Shown here piece after piece: positions 1 through 7,942 of a stretch of 64,000 nucleotides of DNA. Origin of the DNA: Akkermansia muciniphila (GTDB lineage Bacteria > Verrucomicrobiota > Verrucomicrobiia > Verrucomicrobiales > DEV007); the NCBI GenBank assembly GCA_945883495.1, contig CAMCXS010000008.1, positions 1 to 64,000 of the forward strand. Direction: 5' to 3'. The notes under the pieces are model-generated. The model searched no databases. It was not told where the DNA came from and saw only the letters and a list, made by a program, of their open reading frames with translations. Both the position numbers and the translations under genes were made by a program. The first letter of the stretch is position 1, and every line of letters starts with the position of its first letter.

Positions 1-104
1 ATCGCAAAGATCTCACCGTCCACATACTCGCTACGCGTCTCCGCCGCCCGCTCCAGAGCGAGATACTCCTGCGGAGAAAGCCAAGGCTTGCGCAACGCGG
101 ACAT
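1..104 (-). CDS. Uma2 family (DUF820) putative endonuclease, N-terminal part only
   Basis: The reverse strand from an ATG at 104 reads MSALRKPWLSPQEYLALERA and continues with a SEYVDGEIFA stretch before leaving the window. The pairing of an L-S-P-x-E-Y-L-x-L-E-R start with an S-E-Y-V-D-G-E motif about 25 residues in is typical of Uma2/DUF820 proteins, a PD-(D/E)XK-like family of about 190 residues whose cellular role is poorly known. Only 34 codons are visible, so the catalytic core cannot be checked. The gene lies downstream of a 21-bp repeat array and a broken DUF4058 gene on the same strand. Uma2 and DUF4058 genes are both common multicopy accessory families in Planctomycetes, Verrucomicrobia and Cyanobacteria. 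Confidence 0.8.
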   Translation of the reverse strand, partial: MSALRKPWLSPQEYLALERAAETRSEYVDGEIFA

Positions 105-164
105 CGGTAGGGAAAGCATGGGGCAGCCCAACAGTGGATTCAAGTTTGCGTTTTGGAGCCCGGG

Positions 165-395
165 CATTCCGCCTCCGAGGTGGTCCATTCCGCCTCCGAG
201 GTGGTCCATTCCGCCTCGGAGGTGATTCGTTCCGCCTCAGAGGTGATTCGTTCCGCCTCGGAGGTGATTCGGTCCGCCTCGGAGGTGGTTCGTTCCGCCT
301 CGGAGGTGGTTGGTTCCGCCTCGGAGGTGGTTGGTTCCGCCTCGGAGGTGGTTCGTTCCGCCTCGGAGGTGGATCGGTCCGCCTCGGAGGTGGTT
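165..395. repeat. 21-bp tandem repeat array, copy 1 (11 units)
   Basis: Eleven head-to-tail 21-bp units fill 165-395 exactly. Each has a conserved core CCGCCTCNGAGGTGG, where N is C, G or rarely A, and a variable tail of about 6 bp. The core is itself an almost perfect inverted repeat (7-bp arms with one G-T pair), so every unit could form a small hairpin on either strand. Because 21 is a multiple of three, all frames stay open and create spurious ORFs with repeating SASEVV or PPRRNE peptides. The array lies between the stop of the DUF4058 pseudogene (396-398) and the start of the Uma2 gene. A longer array with the same core and orientation lies at 16251-16670. Confidence 0.95.
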
Positions 396-1041
396 CTACT
401 GGTCGCAGAAACCCTGCTCCTTGAGCAATTGCTCCGCCCAGTCCTGCCCAGACTTCGGCAATCGGGCGTCGGGACCGGAGTGGTAAGGAATCAGGTAGGC
501 GTAACGCCCCTTCCGGTAGGTCTCGTTCAACACGGGTTGCAGATCGAGGATGGCGTCGGCATCCTGCTCGCGGAGGGGAATGGGAATGGCGGGTAGCCGC
601 CTCCGCCAGCCGATCGGATGCGCAAAGCCCGGTCGGGGTAGGCTTTGCGTCCCTTGTCGTCATCTTTGTTCGTCCAGCTCAGCACTTCGACAGCGGTGAT
701 CAGGTGACCGGAGCCATCGACGATTTGGATCCAACGATCCACCGGCTTGTCCAGAATCACCATCACGGGTTCGGCCACGGCGGCGCCCGCCGGAAGTTGT
801 GGAGGGCCGCCACCATCCCAGGACTCGCTGATCGCCAATCCAGCGCACAAAGTCGTACTAAAATCGTCCCGCAGGTTCTCGTTGGCGAGCCGTTCCTCGG
901 TTAGCGCGGCAAGACCCGGCGGAAGCTGGGCGGAGATCGCGTCCCGAGCGTAGGTGATGAAACTGGCATGAGCCGAACGCCAGTGGCTCTGCAGCCATGG
1001 ATTCATCCCCGGAAAGGGATTCTCAAGAGATCGGTGATCAT
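396..1041 (-). pseudogene. DUF4058 family protein, frameshifted and internally deleted
   Basis: The reverse strand encodes the hallmark DUF4058 opening NPFPGMNPWLQ followed by a LPPGLAALTEERL stretch and VEVLSWTNKDDDKGRKAY. The family C-terminus, LPAIPIPLREQDADAILDLQ through to WAEQLL, is then found in a different frame, ending in TAG at 396-398. Between them the central segment that normally follows the KR.AY motif is missing, so there is a frame change plus a deletion near 600-650. The nearest upstream ATG (1041) is also out of frame with NPFPGMNPW. The gene is therefore very unlikely to make a full product. DUF4058 proteins are normally about 240-270 residues and of unknown function. The stop codon directly abuts the 21-bp array. 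Confidence 0.85.
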
Positions 1042-1151
1042 GGGTGCCTCCAGTGTAGCCGCGCAGCGCCCCTTGGGCACCAAGCAAGGCGACTACCGCC
1101 TCACGCCGGCCCACATGCGGACAGGAGAGGGCCATCTTCCACCTGAATAAA

Positions 1152-1166
1152 CGCAAATCACTTGCA
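1152..1166. promoter_or_regulatory. Zur-type operator, distal of a tandem pair
   Basis: CGCAA-ATCAC-TTGCA is a 15-bp inverted repeat. It matches the (T/C)GCAA-N5-TTGCA pattern shared by all six sites of this island and resembles the dyads bound by the zinc repressor Zur. It sits 30 bp upstream of the FAD oxidoreductase start, with a second site 25 bp downstream (start to start). Assignment to Zur is inferred from the zinc genes it precedes. Confidence 0.75.
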
Positions 1167-1176
1167 TCTCATGAAA

Positions 1177-1191
1177 CGCAAGTAAGTTGCA
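1177..1191. promoter_or_regulatory. Zur-type operator, proximal of a tandem pair
   Basis: CGCAA-GTAAG-TTGCA is a second 15-bp inverted repeat, 25 bp after the first. It ends only 4 bp before the ATG at 1196, leaving no room for a Shine-Dalgarno sequence. Transcription may therefore start inside the box and give a leaderless or nearly leaderless message. Two half-sites in phase would allow two Zur dimers to bind. Confidence 0.75.
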
Positions 1192-1195
1192 GTTC

Positions 1196-2392
1196 ATGCC
1201 CTCAAGCGAAGCCTTCGATGTCGTCGTGGTTGGTGCCGGTCCCGCCGGTTTGGGCTGCGCCATTGCCCTTCGTCAATGCGGCATCGATCGCGTCCTCATC
1301 CTGGAACGCGCCCAGGTCGGCGCCTCCTTCGAGCGTTGGCCCGCTCAAATGCGGATGATCAGCCCCTCGTTCCACTCCAATCCCTTTGGCCAGACCGATC
1401 TCAACGCCATCACCCCCGAAACCTCCCCAGGTGATTTTCTCAATACCGAGCACCCTTCCGGCAAAGATTACGCCGTTTATCTCCGTGCGTCGGTCAGTCA
1501 TTATCAGCTCAACGTGCGCGAGGGCGTAAGCGTGCTGGCAATCGACTCTGCTCCCGAAGGCTTTCGCGTGCAAACGGACCAAGGCCCCGTCTCCGCCCGC
1601 TTCGTGATCTGGGCCGCCGGGGAGTTCTTCTTCCCGGACTTCGGCGGGATCGAAGGGGCGGAACATTGCCTGCACAACAGCACGATCGAGGATTGGCGGC
1701 AGCTCCGGGGCGTGGAACACGTCGTCATCGGCGGCTTCGAAAGCGGGGTCGATGCCGCGATCCATTTGGCCCGCTTGGCCAAGACAGTGCATCTGCTTTC
1801 CCGGGGGCAGCCGTGGCGGGAGGATAGCGCGGATCCGAGCCGCTGCCTCAGTCCCTACACCCGGGACCGGCTCAAAGCCGTCCTCGCCGATGGTGCCGGG
1901 TCGATCCGCTTTATCAAACAGGCGGACATCGTCAAGGTCGAGCGCCGCGGGGATCTCTACGTCCTCACCGACGCCGATGGCTTGATGCTAGAAATTTCCA
2001 CGAGGCCGGTCCTTTGCACAGGGTTTAAGGGTGGACTTGGTCTCGTGGCGCACCGGTTCACCGGGGATGATGACTCCCTTTCTTTCACGGAGGAAGCGGA
2101 CGAGTCCCCGGTGATGCCCGGTCTCTTTTACAGCGGCCTCTTGCTGCGTCACCGGCGCTCCCTTTTTTGCTTCATCTACAAGTTCCGCAGCCGCTTCGGA
2201 ATCGTGGCCCGGGCCATCGCCAGCCGATTGGGACGGGAATGGGAGGAGCCGTTGCGCCTCTGGCGGGAGCGCGGGTTTATGGTCGAGGACCTGGACTGCT
2301 GCGCCTCCTGCGAGTGCGCCCTGGAGCCAGCCGCGACTTCCGCCGAGCCAGCTGAGGAAGAAGCCACCACCGGATTGGCCGCCATCGCATGA
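1196..2392 (+). CDS. FAD/NAD(P)-dependent oxidoreductase with Cys-rich C-terminus
   Basis: This is a 398-residue flavoprotein of the pyridine-nucleotide-disulfide/flavin-monooxygenase-like type. An N-terminal FAD Rossmann motif GAGPAGLG sits at residues 13-20 (VVVVGAGPAGLG), and a second nucleotide-binding motif VIGGFESGVDAA lies in the middle. The C-terminus carries a cluster C-C-A-S-C-E-C at about residues 368-374, followed by an acidic Ala-rich tail. That suggests a metal or thiol site not expected in the basic fold. ATG 1196 is preferred over the in-frame TTG at 1187 because the latter lies inside a Zur box. The stop overlaps the next start as ATGA, so translation is coupled. It leads a Zur-boxed operon with COG0523 GTPases, so a role in zinc-limited physiology is likely, but the substrate is unknown. 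Confidence 0.85.
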   Translation: MPSSEAFDVVVVGAGPAGLGCAIALRQCGIDRVLILERAQVGASFERWPAQMRMISPSFHSNPFGQTDLNAITPETSPGDFLNTEHPSGKDYAVYLRASVSHYQLNVREGVSVLAIDSAPEGFRVQTDQGPVSARFVIWAAGEFFFPDFGGIEGAEHCLHNSTIEDWRQLRGVEHVVIGGFESGVDAAIHLARLAKTVHLLSRGQPWREDSADPSRCLSPYTRDRLKAVLADGAGSIRFIKQADIVKVERRGDLYVLTDADGLMLEISTRPVLCTGFKGGLGLVAHRFTGDDDSLSFTEEADESPVMPGLFYSGLLLRHRRSLFCFIYKFRSRFGIVARAIASRLGREWEEPLRLWRERGFMVEDLDCCASCECALEPAATSAEPAEEEATTGLAAIA

Positions 2393-3036
2393 AGGAGAGC
2401 CGAGCTGCGGTGCCCACGGGAGCGGAGGCGGTCCCCGTTCCCGTGCTGCGGGGATTGATTCGAGACTTCACCGCAGGTCTCAATCAGCAGATGTATTTTT
2501 GGGGACGCGATGTGCTTTATCCCGATGGCAATCTGCTCACCGACCACGGGTTTGCACGGATGCCCTCCGGCGGATTGAAGGGGACGAGCTGCTACCGGAT
2601 GCAGTTGGCGGATGGCGATCACATCGAACTGCACGGCGCCTGCGTGGGACGCTATCCGGCGGTGCAATGCCAATCCCCAGGATTCCTCTTCGTCCGGGCA
2701 CGCCAGCGGATCTTTCTCTATTCCGGCAGCGAACCTGCGATTCCGGGCCGCTATGTTCCGGAGCAGTTGCGGCCCGGCAGCGCCGTGGAGATGTATGCCA
2801 TCTGCTGCCAGTTCCTCGACTGGTGGCTCGCTTACGAAGAATGGATCACCACTCGGGTCAGCCCTGGCTTCCGGGACGCCTGCCACTGGACCTTTCAACA
2901 TCTCCCCGCCTCCGCCCCTTGGCTCCCCCCTGCCGAAGCTTTGGCCTGGCTCAGGGCTTTCCGCGAATCCCCCACCACCGTGCCAAGAGCGCGAAACTGG
3001 AAAGTCCATCCCTCCCGCTCCCGGCGCCGCGCATGA
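2389..3036 (+). CDS. conserved hypothetical protein of the zinc operon
   Basis: A 215-residue soluble protein that I do not recognise. It has no signal peptide or membrane span. Visible features are a Trp/Tyr-rich C-terminal half (QFLDWWLAYEEW) and several cysteines, two of them adjacent (YAICCQF). Its start overlaps the stop of the oxidoreductase and its stop overlaps the start of the next GTPase, both as 4-bp ATGA overlaps. It is therefore translated as part of a tightly coupled set, which argues that it works with the oxidoreductase and GTPases in zinc-starved cells. The last 20 residues are Arg- and Ser-rich. Confidence 0.75.
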   Translation: MKESRAAVPTGAEAVPVPVLRGLIRDFTAGLNQQMYFWGRDVLYPDGNLLTDHGFARMPSGGLKGTSCYRMQLADGDHIELHGACVGRYPAVQCQSPGFLFVRARQRIFLYSGSEPAIPGRYVPEQLRPGSAVEMYAICCQFLDWWLAYEEWITTRVSPGFRDACHWTFQHLPASAPWLPPAEALAWLRAFRESPTTVPRARNWKVHPSRSRRRA

Positions 3037-3977
3037 GCTCCCCCTCCCCGCTCGTGCTCGTCAGCGGCTTCCTCGGCGCGGGCAAGACCACCTTCCTGCG
3101 TCGGCTTATCCCGCTGCTGGAAGCGGCTGATCTCAGACTGTCCATCGTCCTCAACGACTACGAGAATGCCGACATCGACGCCTTTTCTCTGGAGCAACCG
3201 GGCCGGGAGATCACCCCGGTGAGCGGCAGCTGCATTTGCTGTGATTCCCTGTTGATGCTGACGGTCGCACTGCTCCGCATGCCGGCTGGTGGCCGCCATA
3301 TCGCCTTGGTGGAGGCAAACGGAACCTCCGATCCGCTCTCTCTAACTGGCCACCTCTTGGAGAATCCGGCCCTGCGCGCACGGTTCACGCCCGTTCTCCA
3401 GGTGACGGTGATTGACGCCAGCCGATGGCAACACTGCGGAGAGCACAACGCCCTGGAACGGCTCCAAGCCGCCGCCGCCAGTCACCTGCTCCTGAACCGG
3501 ATGGAGCGGATTTCCTCAATCGACGCAAACAACGTGCGCCGGGAGCTGGAAGAACTCAATCCGCGAGCGCAACGGTGTGACGCGGAATCCTTCGCGGCGG
3601 CTCTCCTGGCGGGCAAGTGGGGCAGCCCAACACCTGTTGGCGGGCATCCCCACGCTTCGCACTCGGACTTGGCGCACGGATTCACCGGGCTCAACCTGGA
3701 ATTGCCGGACCTGATCCCCGCCGCGTCCCTTCGCGAGTGGCTCCTCGGCCTGCCCAAGGAAGTTCTCCGCGTCAAGGGCGTCCTCCGGTTAGCCGAGATC
3801 CCAGAACGTTGGTTCAGCTTCCAACGTCTCGCCGGAGCACCGGGAGAAGCCGCGCTCCACGCACTCCCCGGTCGCCCGGCCTTTCCACCCTGCGCCGTGC
3901 TCATTGGCGTCCATCTCGATTCCGCTGCCATGACGCAACTGCGAGACGCCGCGTTTGCCACCGCAACCAGCCTGTAG
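3033..3977 (+). CDS. COG0523 GTPase paralog 1 (short, degenerate base-recognition motif)
   Basis: A 314-residue member of the CobW/ZigA/YciC (COG0523) G3E GTPase family, proposed zinc metallochaperones. Walker A GFLGAGKT lies at residues 12-19. The metal-binding CxCC motif is CICC at 67-70. The usual E-x-T-G-x-x-D-P stretch is VEANGTSDP. The guanine-specificity NKxD motif is replaced by NRME, so nucleotide preference may be altered. The C-terminal domain is shorter than in paralogs 3 and 4. ATG 3033 is chosen because upstream codons are the shadow of the preceding gene and because it makes an ATGA overlap. Only 3 bp separate its stop from the next GTPase gene. It probably delivers or withholds zinc inside the cell; the client is unknown. 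Confidence 0.88.
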   Translation: MSSPSPLVLVSGFLGAGKTTFLRRLIPLLEAADLRLSIVLNDYENADIDAFSLEQPGREITPVSGSCICCDSLLMLTVALLRMPAGGRHIALVEANGTSDPLSLTGHLLENPALRARFTPVLQVTVIDASRWQHCGEHNALERLQAAAASHLLLNRMERISSIDANNVRRELEELNPRAQRCDAESFAAALLAGKWGSPTPVGGHPHASHSDLAHGFTGLNLELPDLIPAASLREWLLGLPKEVLRVKGVLRLAEIPERWFSFQRLAGAPGEAALHALPGRPAFPPCAVLIGVHLDSAAMTQLRDAAFATATSL

Positions 3978-3980
3978 AAC

Positions 3981-5180
3981 ATGCCTCATCCCCTTCCCAT
4001 CACCGTTCTCTGCGGGTTTCTCGGCTCTGGCAAGACCACGTTACTGCGGCAATGGCGCACCGTGCCCGCCCTTCAGGACGCGGCCCTCATCGTCCAGGAT
4101 CTCAGTGAGTTGGCCGTCGATGCGGAGCTCGTTGGCGATCATCATCAAGTGCCCGCGGCCGGCAACATGACCGGCCGACTCGCCGCGCTGCACGACCGCC
4201 ATGCCCGGGAAGAACTGCACAGCTCTATGGGCCGGACCCTGGAGGCGATCGCCGGCCTTTCTCCCCGCCCGGAGCTCGTGCTCGTGGAAAGCACCGGGGC
4301 CGCCCGCCCTTGGCCGCTCATCATGGCGCTCGCCCAATCGAGCCAGTTTCAACTGCGCCATTTTCTCGTCACGGTCGATGCCTTGAGCCTGCACCGCGAT
4401 TACGAGGATGGCGCCGCTCTCGATCCGAAGCGGGACGCGGAGCCGATGGACACCGCATTGCGTTTGGCCGCCACGGTCTTGCAGGAACAGATCCAATTTG
4501 CCAATGCCGTCATCCTCACCAAGATCGACCGCGTTCCCGAGCCTTCCTGGCGTACCGCCCTGAAATGGATCCGCGTCCTCAACCCCACCTGCACCATCGC
4601 GATGTCCGCACACGCGGGTTTGCGCTATGATCAGCTGGAGCGCACGCCGCTTCCGAATCTCGACAAGCTGCGTGGCTTGGCGGCCAAGCTGGGCCTCTCG
4701 GCCGACAGCGCGCAGGCGACCGCGGAACCCATCGATGCGATGGTGTTCCGGGATCGACGCCCCTTCCATCCGAAACGGCTTTATGAGGCGTGCCAGCATC
4801 ACTTGGGAACCGGGCTCTACCGGACCAAGGGCTTCCTCTGGATGGCGTCGCGCCCGGGTGAGGTCTTGCTCTGGCAACAATCGGGGAGCCAAATCACCCT
4901 GGAACTCATGGGTTGGTGGCGCGCCGAATTGGTCCTGAACCGGGACGGCAAACTCCTCCCCGAGGAAGTCGATTTCCTCCGCGAACGCCTCCGCGCCGCC
5001 GATCCCCGGTTCGGGGACCGCCACAACGAGCTGACCTTGATCGGTCTCCAAGCCCCGCGCGACGGCTTTGCCCAAGCGCTCAAGGATTGTGTCTGCACCG
5101 AGGAAGAGATCCGCGCCTGGCAAGACGGCGAGCGCTTCGAGGATCCGTGGCCGACTTCGATGCGGCGGCAGGGCGGTTGA
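3981..5180 (+). CDS. COG0523 GTPase paralog 2 lacking the CxCC motif
   Basis: A 399-residue G3E GTPase. Walker A GFLGSGKT is at residues 12-19, the E-S-T-G motif is VESTGAARP, and the base-recognition motif is TKID. The C-terminal CobW domain has the conserved RRPFHPKRL and [13 protein letters not shown] stretches also seen in paralog 3. The segment where the metal-binding CxCC should be (about residues 50-80) has no cysteine. It carries many histidines instead ([16 protein letters not shown]), which could be an alternative metal site or a lost one. It follows paralog 1 by 3 bp in the operon headed by tandem Zur boxes. It is best read as a ZigA-like zinc-limitation GTPase with a changed metal-sensing site. 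Confidence 0.88.
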   Translation: MPHPLPITVLCGFLGSGKTTLLRQWRTVPALQDAALIVQDLSELAVDAELVGDHHQVPAAGNMTGRLAALHDRHAREELHSSMGRTLEAIAGLSPRPELVLVESTGAARPWPLIMALAQSSQFQLRHFLVTVDALSLHRDYEDGAALDPKRDAEPMDTALRLAATVLQEQIQFANAVILTKIDRVPEPSWRTALKWIRVLNPTCTIAMSAHAGLRYDQLERTPLPNLDKLRGLAAKLGLSADSAQATAEPIDAMVFRDRRPFHPKRLYEACQHHLGTGLYRTKGFLWMASRPGEVLLWQQSGSQITLELMGWWRAELVLNRDGKLLPEEVDFLRERLRAADPRFGDRHNELTLIGLQAPRDGFAQALKDCVCTEEEIRAWQDGERFEDPWPTSMRRQGG

Positions 5181-5283
5181 TCGTGAGTATTCCCCTACGC
5201 CAGCGCCTCTGCCGAGAACCGCCGGATCCGCCCGACCATGGCGGCGAGCCCTTGAGGGCGGACGCGCCGTCTCCACCGAAACG

Positions 5284-6006
5284 ATGTCCCGGAACGCGAA
5301 GGAACCTTACCAAGTCCGGCAACTGATCGGCGACGTCTCCAACCTCCTCGACGGATTGGCCGCTGCCGACCTGCCCGACGAGCTCCTCTTTCCTCTCGCC
5401 GAGGGGCTCCATCCGGTGGCCGAGGTCCTCATCGAAGCGGCGGGAATGCCCCACATCCATGACAGCGAGGGACCGAACGGCGGGTGTCTTCATGCGGTCT
5501 TCGGGCCGGACGGCACCCAGACAGGAACCGCCGAGATCAAGCTGCACGACGACGCGGGCGACGTCGAGATTTGGCTGACCCGGGACGGGCGAGGCGGGGA
5601 GTCTTGGGATCTGCCCGTCGCCACGACCTTGGCGATGCCGTTTCCGGCCCTGGACCGAGAGATCACGCTCGCGGTCCGGGACCACACGGAGAACTCCGAC
5701 GAGAGCGGCCAAGCGACCGTTCGGGCAGGCGCAACGAACTATTTTGTCTTCCCCGGAGGAACCGGTGCGGATGCGTCCTGGTTGAATGGGACGGACTTTG
5801 TGGCAAAGGCCGAGCTGCTGTTCGGGGGGAGCACCACCGGGGCGATCATCCTGAGGGGCCAGCACCGACGCCGCACGCCAACACCTTTCCACCGCCCTGA
5901 AGGAACGCTCTCCCGGTCCCTGACCGTTCGCCTCCTGCCGCTGGGTTTATTAATGCAAATTAGTTGCATTTTGTCTCAGACTCATCCATGGAACCTATCC
6001 GCACCT
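5284..6006 (+). CDS. hypothetical domain that reads in frame into the next GTPase
   Basis: From ATG 5284 the frame encodes a soluble acidic protein that I cannot assign. It includes [17 protein letters not shown], a possible metal ligand stretch, and a conserved-looking block [10 protein letters not shown] followed by [10 protein letters not shown] natural end would be expected near 5870-5900, but no stop codon occurs. The frame runs through Arg/Pro-rich and Leu-rich codons and the Zur box, directly into the GTPase whose ATG is at 6007. Either a 653-residue fusion protein is made, or the original stop was lost by a small indel and this copy is decaying. It lies 103 bp after paralog 2 on the same strand, so it is probably co-transcribed with it. 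Confidence 0.55.
5954..5968. promoter_or_regulatory. Zur-type operator upstream of GTPase paralog 3
   Basis: TGCAA-ATTAG-TTGCA is a perfect 5-bp-arm inverted repeat in an AT-rich pocket within GC-rich sequence. It lies 38 bp before ATG 6007. It also lies inside the open frame of the preceding domain, where it encodes LLMQISCI. The presence of a promoter-type signal here supports an independent transcript for the GTPase. Confidence 0.8.
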
Positions 6007-7245
6007 ATGACCCGCCTTCCCGTCACCGTCTTGTCCGGCTTTCTCGGAGCCGGCAAAACCACGCTGCTCAACCACATCCTCAACAATCGCGAAGGGCGTC
6101 GCGTCGCCGTCATCGTAAACGACATGAGCGAGGTGAACATTGATGCCTCACTGGTTACCAACGGCGGCGCCAACCTCTCCCGCACCGAGGAGAAGATCGT
6201 GGAGATGAGCAATGGCTGCATCTGTTGCACGCTCAGAGAGGACCTGCTGATCGAAGTCGGGCGTTTAGCCAAGGAAGGGAGATTCGACTACCTCTTGATT
6301 GAATCCACCGGCATCAGCGAGCCTCTCCCGGTGGCCGAGACCTTTACCTTCGCCGGGGAGGACGGGAACAGCCTGAGCGAGATCGCGCGGCTCGATACCA
6401 TGGTCACCGTGGTCGATGCGATGAACTTTCTCAATGACTTCAACGAAGCGCGATCGTTGCAGGAGCGCGGGGAGTCCTTGGGAGAGCAAGATCACCGCAC
6501 CGTGAGCGATCTCCTCATTGAGCAAATCGAATTTTGCGATGTGATCGTCCTAAACAAGATCGATTTAGTCGATGACGACGAACGCGTTTTTCTGCGAGAG
6601 ACGCTCCACAAGCTAAATCCACGAGCACGGATCGTAGAAGCGGAGATGGGAGCCGTTTCGTTGGCGGAGGTACTTGACACAGGGCTCTTTCGCTTTGAGG
6701 AAGCTTCGCAAGCCCCTGGATGGCTCAAGGAACTGCGCGGAGAACACACGCCGGAGACGGAGGAATATGGGATTTCGAGCATGGTCTATCGCGCCCGGCG
6801 GCCATTCCATCCGCAGCGGTTCTGGGATTTTCTCGGTTGCCAGTGGGAAGGTATCGTCCGGAGCAAGGGTTACTTCTGGCTGGCCACCCGGATGGAGCAG
6901 CCGGGCTTTTGGAGTCAGGCCGGAGGACAAGCCACGTATCGCTGCGGAGGATGGTGGTGGGCCTGCGCCCCGCTGGACGCTTGGCCCCAGGCAGAAGAAG
7001 AACGCGGTGCGCTTTTGGGGCAATTCGTCGCGCCGTATGGCGATCGCCGGCAGGAATTGGTCTTCATCGGAATGGGTGAGGAGTTCGCGGAAATGACCGA
7101 ACGCCTCGACACCTGCCTCCTTACCGAAGAGGAATTCGCCGCCGGCCCAGCCTCCTGGGCCAGTCTACCGGATCCGTTCCCGCTCTGGGCCAACCCATCC
7201 CAGCTTCCAGAGACCTCAGAGCACGATGCACGGGCGTACCTTTGA
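6007..7245 (+). CDS. COG0523 GTPase paralog 3, ZigA/YciC-type zinc chaperone
   Basis: A 412-residue COG0523 GTPase with every expected motif. Walker A GFLGAGKT is at 11-18, the switch region is [10 protein letters not shown], metal-binding CICC is at 71-74, then ESTGISEP and NKID. The long C-terminal CobW domain has [10 protein letters not shown] and [10 protein letters not shown]. Its length and the RxPFHPxR signature fit the Zur-regulated ZigA/YciC subgroup. ATG 6007 is chosen because the sequence before it (MTRLPVTVL) matches family starts and because a Zur box sits 38 bp upstream. The frame is nevertheless open far upstream (see the preceding entry). It most likely supplies zinc to essential enzymes under starvation. 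It is convergent with the toxin gene, 26 bp away. Confidence 0.93.
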   Translation: MTRLPVTVLSGFLGAGKTTLLNHILNNREGRRVAVIVNDMSEVNIDASLVTNGGANLSRTEEKIVEMSNGCICCTLREDLLIEVGRLAKEGRFDYLLIESTGISEPLPVAETFTFAGEDGNSLSEIARLDTMVTVVDAMNFLNDFNEARSLQERGESLGEQDHRTVSDLLIEQIEFCDVIVLNKIDLVDDDERVFLRETLHKLNPRARIVEAEMGAVSLAEVLDTGLFRFEEASQAPGWLKELRGEHTPETEEYGISSMVYRARRPFHPQRFWDFLGCQWEGIVRSKGYFWLATRMEQPGFWSQAGGQATYRCGGWWWACAPLDAWPQAEEERGALLGQFVAPYGDRRQELVFIGMGEEFAEMTERLDTCLLTEEEFAAGPASWASLPDPFPLWANPSQLPETSEHDARAYL

Positions 7246-7271
7246 CACCGGGGCGGGCGGAACTCCGCGCA

Positions 7272-7658
7272 CTACCAGATTCGGGAAGCGCCCAGGCCCG
7301 ACAACGGAGTGTCGGGGGAGAGAACGGTCAGGCCAGCGTCGATGGCCTGCGCGGCCAAGAGCCGGTCAAACGGATCGCTGTGGGTCATCGGGAGTTCGCC
7401 GCTGAGAAAAATCGCATTTTGCCTCAGTGGCAGAGGCTGCAACTGATGCCGCGTCAGCTTGGCAGGCACCCATTTCCGGGGCGCGTCCGGCAACGGCAGC
7501 TTGCCCGCCGCATGTTTGAGGGTGATTTCCCAAAGGCTCACATCACTCACGAACAAAGCGCTGTCCGGATCGTTCAGCGCGTTTGCCGCCGTGGGGGAGA
7601 TCATCGCGGGCTGCTGGGCCAGCCAAAGAAAGGTGCAGGTGTCCAGCAGATAGATCAC
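7272..7658 (-). CDS. VapC-type PIN-domain toxin
   Basis: A PIN-domain ribonuclease of about 128 residues. The acidic residues that would bind the catalytic metal are visible: D in LLDTCTFLW near the start, E in SLWEITLK, D in SDPFDRLLAAQA and D near the end (LSPDTPLSG). The start is taken as the GTG at 7658, which overlaps the antitoxin TGA (GTGA) and gives the typical VIYLLDT opening. A GTG nine bases earlier is also possible. Such toxins cleave tRNA or rRNA when the antitoxin is lost. It is the distal gene of a two-gene unit lying just after znuB on the same strand. Confidence 0.9.
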   Translation of the reverse strand: MIYLLDTCTFLWLAQQPAMISPTAANALNDPDSALFVSDVSLWEITLKHAAGKLPLPDAPRKWVPAKLTRHQLQPLPLRQNAIFLSGELPMTHSDPFDRLLAAQAIDAGLTVLSPDTPLSGLGASRIW

Positions 7659-7897
7659 AGCCCCCACTCCTCAAGTTCCTCCTTCGAAAGCGGCGCAAAT
7701 GCCGAAAGCGGGAACTCGAATGGATCGCCCTCGATATCGCCCACCTTGGGGCGGGGAATGGGCCGGGCCTTCGTCATCGGCACCAGCATCGCCACCGGCG
7801 TCTTGCCGCGAGCGATGACAAACTCGTGGCCCTTCTCCACCTCGGCGAGATATCGCGAAAGGTGCGTCTTGGCCTCGTGCGTCGTGATGGTTTCCAT
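7655..7897 (-). CDS. Phd/YefM-type antitoxin partner of VapC
   Basis: An 80-residue antitoxin. The N-terminal half THEAKTHLSRYLAEVEKGHE followed by FVIARGKTPVAML is the Phd/YefM DNA-binding fold (T-x-x-A-K-x-x-L-S.. and G-x-P-V-A-x-L). The C-terminal tail, with PFEFPLSAF and an acidic KEELEEWGL end, would neutralise the toxin. Its stop overlaps the toxin GTG. A 13-bp dyad TTGA-ATTAG-TCAA at 7920-7932, about 23 bp upstream of the start, is a candidate autoregulatory operator. The pair sits 45 bp downstream of znuB and inside the repeat-bracketed zinc island. Confidence 0.9.
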   Translation of the reverse strand: METITTHEAKTHLSRYLAEVEKGHEFVIARGKTPVAMLVPMTKARPIPRPKVGDIEGDPFEFPLSAFAPLSKEELEEWGL

Positions 7898-7942
7898 GGC
7901 CGATACTGTCCTCCGGCCGTTGAATTAGTCAAGTTAGTCCGC

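Noticed and set aside
153-596. Open frames of repeating SASEVV or PPRRNE peptides over the first array (and 16266-16715 over the second)
   Set aside because: The 21-bp period keeps all frames open automatically; there is no ribosome-binding site or conserved flank, and the first overlaps the DUF4058 remnant on the other strand.
31-663. 210-codon minus-strand frame across the first array
   Set aside because: It joins antisense array peptides to parts of the Uma2 and DUF4058 regions in the wrong frame; the real Uma2 start is the ATG at 104.
2499-3032. N-terminal extension of GTPase paralog 1 to 2499
   Set aside because: It overlaps the 215-residue gene in another frame; the G3E GTPase fold begins right after ATG 3033.
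5068-5283. Extending the 5284 gene to the frame start at 5068
   Set aside because: Those codons lie inside the end of GTPase paralog 2 in another frame and look like a shadow.
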